Notes: a model not told the origin generated them from the letters alone. A DNA stretch of 10,346 nucleotides from Botryococcus braunii (GCA_002005505.1 KV908377.1:395001-405346), one strand, 5' to 3'; shown: positions 1 through 7,601, counted from the stretch's first letter. Numbers and translations: made by a program.

Positions 1-429
1 AGTTGAAGGCCACCTGCCATCTCAGAATTGGCCCTGCCACGAAAGGGCCACATTCTTTTCACCCACTGCTTTGCTGTCTGAGCGAGAGGAGAAGCGTGTG
101 AGGCGAGTATGACCACCCCCCCCCCTTCCCCGTTCTGGGATTCTCCGCATATCCCTGTCACGACCCTTGGTGGTTGTCAATGCTCCAGATAATCTTGCAC
201 TTGGTGGTTGGACGGATGTTGTCTCGTGTGGAAACCGCGTGTGGAAAGAGGTGTTTTTGATTTTTGACGTGATAAATGGATGGAAAGAAGACCGGCCAGA
301 GTCAATTGCCAGCCCCAAAGGCCCCAATGTGAAAAGTTGTTGCACCCTGATAAGCAACGAGCTGGCGGGCCTGTGCAGCAGCATTTATGAATCTGACCTA
401 CCGAAGGATATGCCCACAAGCAGTTGCCA

Positions 430-560
430 TCAATTCAAACTACGCAAGGAGTTAACTCAATTCGAACCTAAGCAAGGATGTTACCTCAATTCAACCTAAG
501 CAAGGAGTTGCCTCAATTCCAACCTAAGCAAGGATGTTACCTCAATTCGAACCAAGCCAA
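430..560. repeat. Minisatellite with alternating 27- and 29-bp units (about 4.7 copies)
   Basis: Each unit starts TCAATTC and contains the core AACCTAAGCAAGGA. Unit starts are at 430, 457, 486, 513 and 542, giving lengths of 27, 29, 27 and 29 bp and a final partial unit. The 27-bp units end in GAGTTAAC or GAGTTGCC, and the 29-bp units end in GATGTTACC. The true period is therefore a roughly 56-bp dimer. It lies inside the presumed G6PDH intron. Confidence 0.9.
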
Positions 561-740
561 TTTTGCTTTCATCTCTGGCAGGCGATGTGTCGGGGAATTG
601 CAGGCTACTATCTCTCTTCCGTCTGGGGCGATATCTTTCTTTGGCTTGGGGTACTAGCTCCGCGAATAGCACAAAGGAGAGCTGCACCCAGAACCACTAG
701 CAACACCCATCACATGGAATGGATATAATGTCCACCTTCT

Positions 741-762
741 GTTTGGGTTCTTCTTGGAGCAG
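741..762 (+). promoter_or_regulatory. 3' splice acceptor of the G6PDH internal exon
   Basis: A T-rich stretch (GTTTGGGTTCTTCTTGG) is followed by AGCAG, with the cut after 762. The reading frame matches the G6PDH family from the next base, and the residues translated upstream do not. In plant family members the junction falls between an Asn-Glu-Leu segment and Val-Ile-Arg. Confidence 0.75.
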
Positions 763-999
763 GTGATCCGAATCCAACCAGATGAGGCAATCTACTTGAA
801 GATAAACAACAAGGTGCCCGGGCTCGGCTTGCGTCTGGACGTGTCCCGCTTGGACCTGAGCTACAAGTCGCGGTACAACCAGCAGCTCCCGGATGCGTAC
901 GAGCGCCTCATCCTCGACGTCATCAACGGCGACAAGCGCCTTTTCATCCGCAACGATGAGCTGGAGGCCGCCTGGGAGCTCTTCACTCCCATCCTCAGG
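763..999 (+). CDS. G6PD: Glucose-6-phosphate 1-dehydrogenase, internal (penultimate) exon
   Basis: This exon encodes 79 residues of cytosolic-type glucose-6-phosphate dehydrogenase. The enzyme catalyses the NADP+-dependent first step of the oxidative pentose phosphate pathway (glucose 6-phosphate to 6-phosphogluconolactone) and supplies NADPH. Visible family motifs, in order, are [20 protein letters not shown], then [11 protein letters not shown] and [12 protein letters not shown], ending FTPILR. This is the C-terminal alpha/beta domain. The Tyr-Leu-Lys segment of the first motif corresponds to the region that binds structural NADP+ in the human enzyme. The exon is phase 0 at both ends (237 nt) and joins the exon at 1493 to continue FTPILR-ELDERQ. 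The catalytic and N-terminal parts lie upstream of the window. An in-frame TTG at 754 and readthrough past 999 are intronic. Exon codons are GC-rich at third positions, unlike the flanks. Confidence 0.96.
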
Positions 1000-1044
1000 G
1001 TGCGCTCACGAGCTTCAGCCACCCTACTTCGTGCTGCGTGCATG

Positions 1045-1045
<1 letters not shown>

Positions 1046-1107
<62 letters not shown>

Positions 1108-1147
1108 CTGGGTGGGTGGGTGGGTGGGGGTGTGTGCACGGGCGTGC

Positions 1148-1239
<92 letters not shown>
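1046..1239. repeat. (GT)n microsatellites split by a (GGGT)n and CG-rich spacer
   Basis: A GT tract runs about 1046-1100. It is followed by CGCGCG, five GGGT-like units (about 1109-1130), a TGCG-rich bridge (1142-1152) and a second GT tract (about 1152-1239). GT/CG alternation of this kind is a typical Z-DNA-forming pattern. The compound structure suggests repeated slippage with point interruptions. Confidence 0.97.
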
Positions 1240-1240
<1 letters not shown>

Positions 1241-1292
1241 GGGGGGGGGGGGTGGGGGTGGGTGGGTGTTTGGGGGGGAGGGGTGTGTTTCC
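1109..1292 (+). other. Two G-quadruplex-forming blocks in the intron sense strand
   Basis: Positions 1109-1130 have five closely spaced runs of three or more G separated by single T. Positions 1241-1285 start with G12 and continue with runs of 5, 3, 3, 7 and 4 G. Both blocks fit the classical G3+N1-7 quadruplex pattern several times over. They lie on the coding strand, so the pre-mRNA could fold as well. The motif is seen; any effect on splicing or transcription is inferred. Confidence 0.8.
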
Positions 1293-1308
1293 TGGGAAAG
1301 CCGCCCCC

Positions 1309-1448
1309 ACTCCCAAAAAATTGCACCTGTTCGAAGATGTTGCCTTTACGTTATAGGATACCGTCCCCCCCCCTCCCCCCCAAGCGGCGTCCCAAAAAGC
1401 AGCGTTTGGCACCGTCCCAAAAAAAGTACCTGTTCAGATATGTGGCAC
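1309..1448 (+). repeat. Imperfect direct repeat inside the G6PDH intron
   Basis: Positions 1311-1343 (TCCCAAAAAATTGCACCTG, then TTCGAAGATGTTGC) and 1413-1445 (TCCCAAAAAAAGTACCTG, then TTCAGATATGTGGC) are clearly related, with an offset of about 102 bp. A shorter TCCCAAAAAG copy lies between them at about 1390. C-rich runs (1365-1381) separate the copies. The repeat looks like local duplication within the intron. Confidence 0.7.
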
Positions 1449-1492
1449 GTATATTGCAAGATCCCGAAGAAGCGGCGTGTGGGAGCCCGCAG

Positions 1493-1621
1493 GAGCTGGA
1501 CGAGAGGCAGGTCATTCCGGAGCTGTACCCATATGGCAGCCGCGGGCCTGTGGGAGCGCACTACCTTGGCGCTAAGTACAATGTCCGCTGGGGCGACTTG
1601 ACGGACAAGGACGAGGTCTGA
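1493..1621 (+). CDS. G6PD: Glucose-6-phosphate 1-dehydrogenase, terminal exon with stop
   Basis: This exon encodes the last 42 residues of G6PDH and the TGA stop (1619-1621). It reads ELDERQ, then the family signature [20 protein letters not shown], then the plant-like end NVRWGDL with a short acidic tail, DKDEV. The arginine of YGSRGP matches the human residue that contacts structural NADP+. The Trp near the end is also usual for the family. There is no C-terminal peroxisomal SKL-like tripeptide, so a cytosolic enzyme is most likely. The exon starts after CCCGCAG, in phase 0, directly continuing FTPILR of the previous exon. A small inverted repeat lies 70 nt past the stop. Residue matches to the human enzyme are from memory of the family. 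Confidence 0.97.
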   Translation, partial: ELDERQVIPELYPYGSRGPVGAHYLGAKYNVRWGDLTDKDEV

Positions 1622-1736
1622 CGTCACCTATCATAGTAGTAGTGAGGAGGACAGCGTCATGACAGTTCCGCTCCGCCAAGAACGATGGTGTGTTGCAAAG
1701 AGAGCAACAACACAGTGAAACACAGTTATGCTGGGT
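1622..1736 (+). other. Probable G6PDH 3' UTR / downstream flank
   Basis: Immediately 3' of the stop there is no further coding signal. A small hairpin (TGTTGC 1691-1696, GCAACA 1704-1709, 7-nt loop) is present. I see no clear AATAAA signal. A TGTAA-type algal poly(A) signal is not obvious either, so the transcript end cannot be placed. Confidence 0.45.
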
Positions 1737-1846
1737 ACTCCAGCGAGGTCGAATTTGTGTGAATTTTTGGCTCGAATTTCTTGCCTATCGGGTCCGGATG
1801 GTCCCAATCTCGGCAATTTTGGACTGAAATATCACCTCGCTGGAGT
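1737..1846. repeat. Foldback element with perfect 13-bp inverted ends, about 110 bp
   Basis: ACTCCAGCGAGGT (1737-1749) is the exact reverse complement of ACCTCGCTGGAGT (1834-1846). The 84-bp interior is AT-richer and has no coding sign. The size and inverted ends would suit a small MITE or solo foldback element. I see no convincing target-site duplication, so mobility is not shown. Confidence 0.6.
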
Positions 1847-1980
1847 TCCGAATTGTACACAGCCAACAAGCAGTCAGCAAGCAGAATGTATAATTACGTA
1901 CGTACGTATGCTTGCGCTTGGGAGAGCCTCAAGCTTGGGAGAGTTCTGAGCAGCAAGGACGGCGTCGGTTGAGCGATAGT

Positions 1981-2128
1981 TAAGGGAAGGATGGGAGGAA
2001 GAGAAGGAGACGCATCCGAGAACCGCAAACGCTGGGTGGGCCAAGATCGCTCTGGCTTTCGAGGGAGCGCCAAAGGGAAGGATGTCAGGGAGGGAAGGAG
2101 ACACACCCAAGAACTGCCAAAACTGCAG
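1981..2128 (+). repeat. Imperfect ~50-bp direct duplication, period 91 bp
   Basis: TAAGGGAAGGATGGGAGG (from 1981) and AAAGGGAAGGATGTCAGGG (from 2072) start two related segments. Both continue with AAGGAGACRCAYCC, then RAGAAC and a CAAA-containing stretch. The match fades after about 50 bp in each copy. The 151-codon open frame that covers this area (1991-2446) has no recognisable protein features. Confidence 0.6.
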
Positions 2129-2225
2129 CATGCTCAGCTGATTATGCCTGGGCGTGACTTTGTCGGGCAGCAAAGCCAGCGGGCATTGTTGATGTTGAGT
2201 CCCATTCCGTGTAGCTTAGGTGGTG

Positions 2226-2261
2226 GGGAGGCCTCCCTAGTGGCAAGTCCTCGTAGGGAGG
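2226..2261. repeat. Overlapping palindrome and stem-loop
   Basis: GGGAGGCCTCCC (2226-2237) is a perfect 12-bp palindrome. Its right half also pairs with a downstream arm: CCTCCCTA (2232-2239) and TAGGGAGG (2254-2261) with a 14-nt loop. Two alternative folds therefore compete for the same arm. Confidence 0.65.
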
Positions 2262-2378
2262 GGAATTTCTTCTTTAAAAGTAAAAAGATCCATCAAGGCC
2301 CCGCGTATCGAGGGGACATGACGCAGCGGATGGTACATACCATACATCTTTCCAAAGTTTCCCTAGATGTTCGTTTTC

Positions 2379-2410
2379 ACTGGGGGAGGCCTGGTCAGGC
2401 TTCCCCCAGT
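2379..2410. repeat. 32-bp near-perfect palindrome
   Basis: ACTGGGGGAGGCCTG (2379-2393) pairs with CAGGCTTCCCCCAGT (2396-2410) over 15 positions with a single G/T mismatch and a two-base centre (GT). It has no T-run after it on either strand and no gene ends nearby, so it is not a bacterial-style terminator. It is one of three inverted repeats in 350 bp. Confidence 0.8.
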
Positions 2411-2553
2411 CATGACTTGTACTATGTGGTGTGGGGGCAAGAATAGCCACGAGCTATAGCTATGTCTTGCTGCATAGACACGGTAGCATGTGGATAGGAT
2501 GGAAGTCATTCTGCAAGAGCGTTTTGGAGTTCGGGGTCAGATAAGAAGTGGAA

Positions 2554-2578
2554 CCCTTACGCGAGCAGTCGCGTAGGG
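2554..2578. repeat. Stem-loop with GCAG loop
   Basis: TACGCGA (2558-2564) and TCGCGTA (2569-2575) pair perfectly around a 4-nt loop. CCC/GGG extends the stem past a bulged T at 2557. Function is unknown. Confidence 0.65.
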
Positions 2579-3186
2579 ACGTGTTTCCTCTCCGCAGATA
2601 AGTCATGGAAGGCGGGAAAGCTCTCGCCAATTCAGGGAGAGGCGGGATGCGTGCGGATCGGTCCCGTGGGGGTGAGAGGGACGAGCGGGCCCGGGGGGAG
2701 GCGGGTCATAATGTAGGTGGAGACTGTGCCGCAGGAGCGCATGTTCTTCAGACACAACGTGATTTTCGGGTGCACCAGCTGTGCACACTAGCGGGATCAC
2801 AGGTGTACAATAGCTAGTCCGTCAAGGGGTCATACAACTATAGTCGTCAAGGGGGCACATGTGTACGGACAGTACGGCAGTGTGCAGATGCCCAGAAGCT
2901 CTAAACAGTCAGAGTCGGTGACTTGATGGTCGTCATATGTATGCCAATACGTATGTACGAATGTTTCCTACAGTTGCGGTACTGCAAGTGGTACCGAGGC
3001 TACTAGTATTTAACACAAGAGTGTCTTCACAGGACAATCTTCTGGATCGAAGTTAGCTGAAGCGAAGCCTCCAGCGTTCTTCCTAGCTGGAAGGCAAGGC
3101 TGATGTGCTGTGCATGCATGGGATCGCGTGGGTATTGCTTGGATTGACCAAGTCTTGATCCAGGCTGCAGAACGGGTGCTCCCCCA

Positions 3187-3332
3187 GGGGGGGGGGGGGG
3201 GACGGTTTCAATGCATTGCCTTTCAATCCATATGAGACGGAACATGGCTGCACTTCGGAACATGTTCGGCACAGCTTGTGATGCACGTGTGTATAGGCGC
3301 GGGGGAACGGGGGTATGGGAGGGGGGGGGGGG
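3187..3332. repeat. Two poly-G tracts (G15 and G12)
   Basis: G15 runs 3187-3201, preceded by C5A. G12 runs 3321-3332 within a G-rich zone starting near 3300. Together with C10 at 116, G12 at 1241 and G14 at 9948, homopolymer G/C runs are a feature of this window. Such runs are prone to slippage and sequencing error. Confidence 0.9.
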
Positions 3333-4236
3333 TGGCCCTGCACACGTGCACGTGGGAGCCTACACGAACTCCTTTAAAGTTTAAGATTTGGTCCTTCCGT
3401 AGGAGCCTAGGGCTTGGGGCAAGCGAACTGATCTGGTGATTCGAATCCGAAGTCAGTGATGGGCAAGATTGACACCGTTGCGGTACACTGGTCAACGGCC
3501 AAGGTGCAACGTGGCAGCGCCGTGGAAAAGCTGGTGCCACGTGATAGCACATTTGCCTCCAGGCATGGGTATGAGATGCACTTGATTCTGGCCGGGTCTT
3601 CGAGCGCGTGAATGCAGTGGTTATGTTACAGTATAGTTGCATCATTGGCGTTGCCATTGTTTGTTTCAGCATGTGTGAAAGTGCTAGTAAGCGTACTTGC
3701 GGGGAATTTATCGCAGAGGACCAAGAGCCGTTGTTGCTGTGGCTGAAAGCTGTGCTGTGCGGTGGCTGTGCTGCGCAGAGAAAAAGAAAAGTAGCGCCGT
3801 ACCGCTGCTGAAAGCGCTCTGTCTGCGAGTTCATGTGGTACTTTACAAAGTTTACATTTCGTTCAGGAGTTCCCTTCAACGTTAGCTGCACCCCTGCGTG
3901 TTCCAGACAGTCTCAAGAGCGGACGAGGAAATTTCTTTAAAGCGTTAACGAGGTACGGTCGTAGTTGAAAACGTTGAGGACCTTGGTTTTGGAAGATTCC
4001 TTGAAGGGGTGACGGGTTCAATTGATTGCAGTCTGGTGTACTGAGTAATACTCCCTAGCGCCGTACTGAGTTGAGAACTACTATCGTCAGGCATGAATGC
4101 CTCGGCCGTGCCGTTGCATAGCGAGCCACCATCAGTGTATACTGTATATGTACTCTTTGAAACGTGTGTACACCAGCATACTTGTGATTCTTGTGTGTCT
4201 TGAACAGAAAAGAAGAGTAAACACAAGGACCCATGG
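3333..4236. other. Intergenic stretch without recognisable genes
   Basis: A long minus-strand frame (3223-3891, 222 codons) crosses part of this region, but its translation is low in recognisable structure and matches no family I know. An inverted repeat, ACGTGGCA (3509-3516) with TGCCACGT (3535-3542), and scattered CACGTG motifs are present. GATTCGAATCC at about 3438 resembles a tRNA T-loop, but no cloverleaf forms around it. Confidence 0.55.
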
Positions 4237-4392
4237 CATGGTACAAACTCGGACAGGAATTTGCAAAACTGGTACCAAGGCCACATGCCATGGTACAAAT
4301 TCGGACAGAAATTTGCCGAACTGGTAGTAGGGTCCTAGGGCATAATACAAACTCGGACAAGAGTTTGCCGAGCTTGTACCAAGGCTATTGAC
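4237..4392 (+). repeat. 52-bp tandem repeat, three diverged copies
   Basis: Copies start at 4237 (CATGGTACAAACTCGGACAG), 4289 (CATGGTACAAATTCGGACAG) and 4341 (CATAATACAAACTCGGACAA), exactly 52 bp apart. Each then contains an AATTTGC- or AGTTTGC-type segment and a GGTACCAAGG-like end, degenerate in copy 2. The exact spacing with substitutions but few indels points to an old tandem triplication. Because 52 is not a multiple of 3, it is not a coding repeat. Confidence 0.9.
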
Positions 4393-4470
4393 CTTGTTAC
4401 GCACACGAATATGACCATGCACGTGCACGTGGGTTGCCGGCTCAAGGTGTTGGCAGGGTACCAGACCTTC

Positions 4471-4755
4471 TCGTATACTACTGATTCCGTACGCGTGCAC
4501 TGTACCTCTCGTAATGTTCTCATACTAGTCGCATTACATCTCATGTACGTCACAAACGTCCTGAGCAGGACTTCATATGACGTGATCACTATTTTCACAG
4601 ATTCGTATACTACTGATTCGTATACTGATTCCGCACGCATGCACTGTACCTCTCATAATGTTCTCATTCTAGTCGCAGTACATCTCATGTACGTCACAAA
4701 CTTGTTTAAACGTCCTGAGCAGGACTTCATATGACGTGATCACTATGTTCACAGA
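4471..4755 (+). repeat. Tandem duplication of a ~131-bp block
   Basis: Copy 1 (4471-4601) and copy 2 (about 4603-4755) share TCGTATACT, then TGCACTGTACCTCT, ACATCTCATGTACGTCACAA, CGTCCTGAGCAGGACTTCAT and ATGACGTGATCACTAT, ending TTCACAGA. Copy 2 begins with an extra 15-bp start (TCGTATACTACTGAT). It also carries a 10-bp insertion (TTGTTTAAAC) before the GTCCTGAGCAGGAC inverted repeat. Both copies keep that inverted repeat and a TGACGTGATCA palindrome-like element. I recognise no gene in it. Confidence 0.9.
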
Positions 4756-5784
4756 AGTTCTTGATAATGCCAGGGATACTTCTTAAAGGGCGACATATGG
4801 TCTCATTACCCTTCATAAAGTCTCAGGAAGTTTATGAGATGAGGAAGCAGTTCTGAAGTCTCAAGAACTGGGCAAGACTGTAGGAGAAGTTTTGGGAAGA
4901 AGATGGTAACATCACGAGATGTTCTGAGAATGTTCGTGAAGAGGATGGGAAGTTCTGTTATCAGAATTGTCCGAGAACTTCGCCACGACAACTGAGACGT
5001 TTATGAGAAGTTTCGTGACGATTGAGACGTATTTGAGAGGAAGTCATCATGCCATGATGGCTCAGCATGCCTCAGGTCATCTCGTGCTCACATTGCAATG
5101 ATCCTAAAACACGTGCTCGTACAAGTATAAAGTACCTGGCAATGATTCTAAGGCAAGTACAAGGAAAAGGTAATTAATTCAACTGCTGCAGAAGCATAGC
5201 AACTATGTTCTTGCATCCACTTGCACCCGTCAACCTGGTCATGGTTGCCATGACTTGAAAAGAATGCTTTTTCGAAACTCCTTGTTATCGGTCGCTCTGA
5301 AGAGCGCTTGTTGTCGCTCCTTGTGTCAGCGCCTTGGCGAGACTGCCCATGAAGATGCGTGCAATCCCAATTGCCCTACCCATAACAACAGCCGTCATCT
5401 TTCATTGCTGGGGTTGTTCTAGGCCGGCACCATTGACACAAATATGTTCGGTTATCTGTGCATATGTATACAGAAGTTGGTAAGTATGCTCACATGCATG
5501 CATCAAATGCAACAGAGCTCACAACTTAAGGTAGCTCTTGGAAAGTGAGAAGGGAGGTTTTAGCCAAGATGGATTCATTCGCTGGCCCGAAGAATAACAG
5601 TCAAATGTGACATTACCGTCTTAGCCACAATTCGTTTCTTTTCCACGCATATGCCATAAATTCTGAGCTCAAAAGAGTACCTAAAAAGCAAATGTGAAAT
5701 TGCTCCCAAAGCCACATTTCCTTTCTTTGCTGTGCAACAATCTTGCAAAAACTTATGATGAGAGAGTCTCATGTCATTCCGAAT
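4756..5784. other. Intergenic stretch without recognisable genes
   Basis: Positions 4800-5040 are purine-rich with many degenerate GAAGTTCTGAGA-like words on the + strand. The rest is mixed-composition DNA. Open frames are at most about 100 codons and match no family. I see no RNA gene. Confidence 0.55.
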
Positions 5785-6956
5785 GCATGGGATGAGTGTG
5801 GGATGAGGATGGGATGAGTCGTGGGCATCCTCGTCCCATCCCACCCTCGTCCCACCTTCATGCCACGTCCATCCCATCCTCATCCCAGCCTTATCCCCAT
5901 CCTCATCCCATCCTCATCCCATGAGGGTGGGATGAGAATGGGATGAGGATGGAATGAGAAATGGGATGAGGGTGGGATGAGAATGGGATGCGGATGGGAT
6001 GGGGCTGGGATGGGGCTGGGATGAGGATAGGATGAGTATGGGATGGGTATGGAATGTGTGGGTGAGTGTGCGATGGGTGTGGGATGAAGATGGGATGAGG
6101 ATGGGATGAGAATTGGATGAGTCGTGGGATGAGTGTGGGATGAGGATGGGATGAGGATGCGATGAGAACGGGATGAGTATGAGATGAGGATGGTGTGTAG
6201 ATGGGATAAGGCTGGGATGAGGATTGGATGTGTGTGGGAGGAGGATGGGATAAGTCTGGGATGAGGCTAAGATGAGGATGGGATGAGAATGGGATGAGGA
6301 TGGGATGATTGTGGGATGAAGATGGGATGAGGATGTGATGATGATGGAATGAGAAATGGGATGAGGGTGGGATGAGTATGAGATGAGTATGGGACGAGGA
6401 TGGGATGCGGCTTGGATGGGGCTGGGATGAGGATAGGATGAGGATGGGATGAGAATGGGATGAAGATGGGATGAGTATGGGATGTGTGTGGGTGAGTGTA
6501 CGATGGGTGTGGGATGAAGATGTGATGAGAATAGGATGAGTCGTGGGATGAGTGTGGGATGAGGATGGATGAGGATGGGATGAGGATACGCTGAGGATGG
6601 GATTAGTATGAGATGAGGATGGTGTGTAGATGGGATAAGGCTGGGATGAGGATGGGATGTGTGTGGGAGGAGGATGGATAAGTCTGGGATGAGGCTAAGA
6701 TGAGGATGGGATGACAACGGGATGAGTGTGGGATGAGTGTCGGAGGAGGATGGGATGAGGATGGGATGAGGATCTGATGAGTATGGGATGAGTGTGGGAT
6801 ATCCTCACATCGATGAGTGTGGGATGAGGATGGGATGAGGATGGGATGAAGATGGGATGAGGATGGGAAGAGGATGGGATGAGTATATACATCATATATG
6901 GGATGAGGATTGGATGAGTTGGGGATAAAGATGGGATGAGTATGAGATGGGAGAGG
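5785..6956. repeat. 11-bp minisatellite array (GGGATGAGNNT), about 1.2 kb, with higher-order repeats
   Basis: The basic unit is GGGATGAG plus three bases, most often GAT. Many variants occur (GGGATGAAGAT, GGGATGAGTGT, GGGATGAGAAT). At a larger scale, two blocks of roughly 0.4 kb repeat each other. GGAATGAGAAATGGGATGAG occurs at 5951 and 6346. GAGATGAGGATGGTGTGTAG occurs at 6181 and 6610. The offsets of 395 and 429 bp differ by about three units. Because 11 is not a multiple of 3, all three minus-strand frames stay open and give Ser/His/Pro/Ile repeats. Those frames (up to 267 codons) are by-products of the repeat and not genes. Confidence 0.95.
5826..5951. repeat. Inverted segment of the 11-bp array with a 23-bp hairpin at the turn
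   Basis: From 5826 to 5920 the array reads as the reverse complement (CATCCTCATCCC units), flanked on both sides by forward units. At the right junction 5898-5920 and 5929-5951 pair at 22 of 23 positions around an 8-nt spacer. Confidence 0.9.
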
Positions 6957-6973
6957 GACTCCCGTCATTACGA

Positions 6974-7016
6974 CCTGCACCAGCAAGCCCACCTGCTTGG
7001 CTTGCTGGTGGGCAGG
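6974..7016. repeat. Stem-loop just past the minisatellite
   Basis: CCTGCACCAGCAAGCC (6974-6989) pairs with GGCTTGCTGGTGGGCAGG (6999-7016) with a two-base bulge and a 9-nt loop. Outside it, CGTCAT (6963-6968) and ATGACG near 7034 could extend the pairing weakly. Function is unknown. The location at the array edge may be chance or may mark an old insertion. Confidence 0.75.
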
Positions 7017-7039
7017 ACCTTGGGCTCACCATCATGACG

Positions 7040-7601
7040 ATAACAATCTCCTCATGTAAGGTTAAAGGTAGAAAGTATTCCTGGCGAAATCCGCCGTAAT
7101 ATGGCATGCTAGTGCACTTTTCTACTTTGTGTTACGACAGCCGAGTCTTTCCTTTTCTTATTTTGACTTTCAGCACTCGAATCTCTGAACAAGGGCTTAC
7201 TTTGGTCCCCGGATCTGCGAAAAATCCTCCCTTGCACACCGGCTGAGAGAACCAAAGGTGCGAGTGCGTCCACCTTGCAAAGACAGTGCGGATTTTAGGA
7301 CAATGAACGTTCAAAAGAGTGGACTTTACACCGGCTGTGTATTCTGTAGGAGTACCATTACGGCTTACGACTTTGCTCCTGAACAGTACAGCTCATAAGC
7401 TACGTTTGCTCGCATTTTCAGCTTGAGCCAAGCCAACGTGAGCTAGCGAGACGCAAATCTCTAAAAAAGGGGATTGCTCGGTCATTCGTTGGGGGGTGTT
7501 ACAAGCTGCTGAGTAGCGTGGTATCAACGGCATCTCATACCGTTATATGCAGCTGGTACTTACATACAAGTACTAATAAGCAGCTGCCACTGACAAGTAA
7601 G
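7040..7601. other. Intergenic stretch, nothing recognised
   Basis: Mixed-composition DNA with only short open frames (up to about 60 codons), none family-like. I see no RNA gene and no strong repeat. Confidence 0.5.

Larger units (their letters stand above)
1..762 (+). other. Probable G6PDH intron (3' part), no exon recognised
   Basis: No part of the upstream G6PDH protein can be read in this stretch, although the exon at 763 must be preceded by most of the enzyme. It is therefore best read as the end of a long intron. The open frames here, such as the 110-codon one at 167-499, have unbiased composition and no recognisable motif. It contains a C10 run at 116-125 and a minisatellite at 430-560. 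The 3' end (about 741-762) is T-rich and ends in GGAGCAG, a fair splice acceptor. This assignment is inferred from the downstream exon. Confidence 0.65.
1000..1492 (+). other. Last intron of G6PDH, 493 nt, packed with simple repeats
   Basis: The donor is AGG|GTGCGC and the acceptor is CCCGCAG|GAG. Splicing keeps phase 0 and links two segments that are adjacent in the protein family. GTGCG donors are common in green algae, which is one reason for the lineage guess. About half of the intron is GT repeat, GGGT repeat and poly-G. The rest has an imperfect direct repeat (1309-1346 and 1411-1448). Long open frames exist across it only because the GT repeat lacks stop codons. Confidence 0.93.
2262..3186. 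other. Intergenic stretch without recognisable genes
   Basis: Apart from the two stem-loops listed separately, this stretch shows a G-rich zone (about 2600-2710) and a short direct repeat. The repeat is TAGTCCGTCAAGGGG at about 2815 and TAGTCGTCAAGGGGG at about 2841. Open frames are short and not family-like. I see no tRNA or rRNA. Confidence 0.6.

Noticed and set aside
754..1356. Single long frame starting at TTG 754 and reading through the GT repeat
   Set aside because: Only 763-999 matches G6PDH. Beyond 999 the frame translates the intronic GT repeat into Cys/Val repeats.
893..1621. 242-codon frame ending at the G6PDH stop
   Set aside because: Only the last 42 codons (from 1493) are G6PDH. 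The rest is the wrong frame of the previous exon plus intron.
1991..2446. 151-codon + strand open frame
   Set aside because: It covers an imperfect duplication and several palindromes, shows no family features, and has unbiased composition.
3425..3465. Possible tRNA (GATTCGAATCC resembles a T-loop)
   Set aside because: The flanks do not give a 5-bp T-stem, and no anticodon, D or acceptor stems can be formed.
3223..3891. 222-codon open frame on the minus strand
   Set aside because: The residue composition is scattered, no motif or domain is recognisable, and it overlaps the poly-G tract at 3321-3332 and lies in repeat-rich DNA. It is probably chance.
4237..4392. CRISPR-like array
   Set aside because: The copies are contiguous 52-bp tandem units with no unique spacers, in a eukaryotic context.
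5914..6717. 267-codon minus-strand frame rich in Ser, His, Pro and Ile
   Set aside because: It follows from the 11-bp repeat, which lacks stops in three frames. The same peptide pattern appears in other frames of the array, so it is not a gene.
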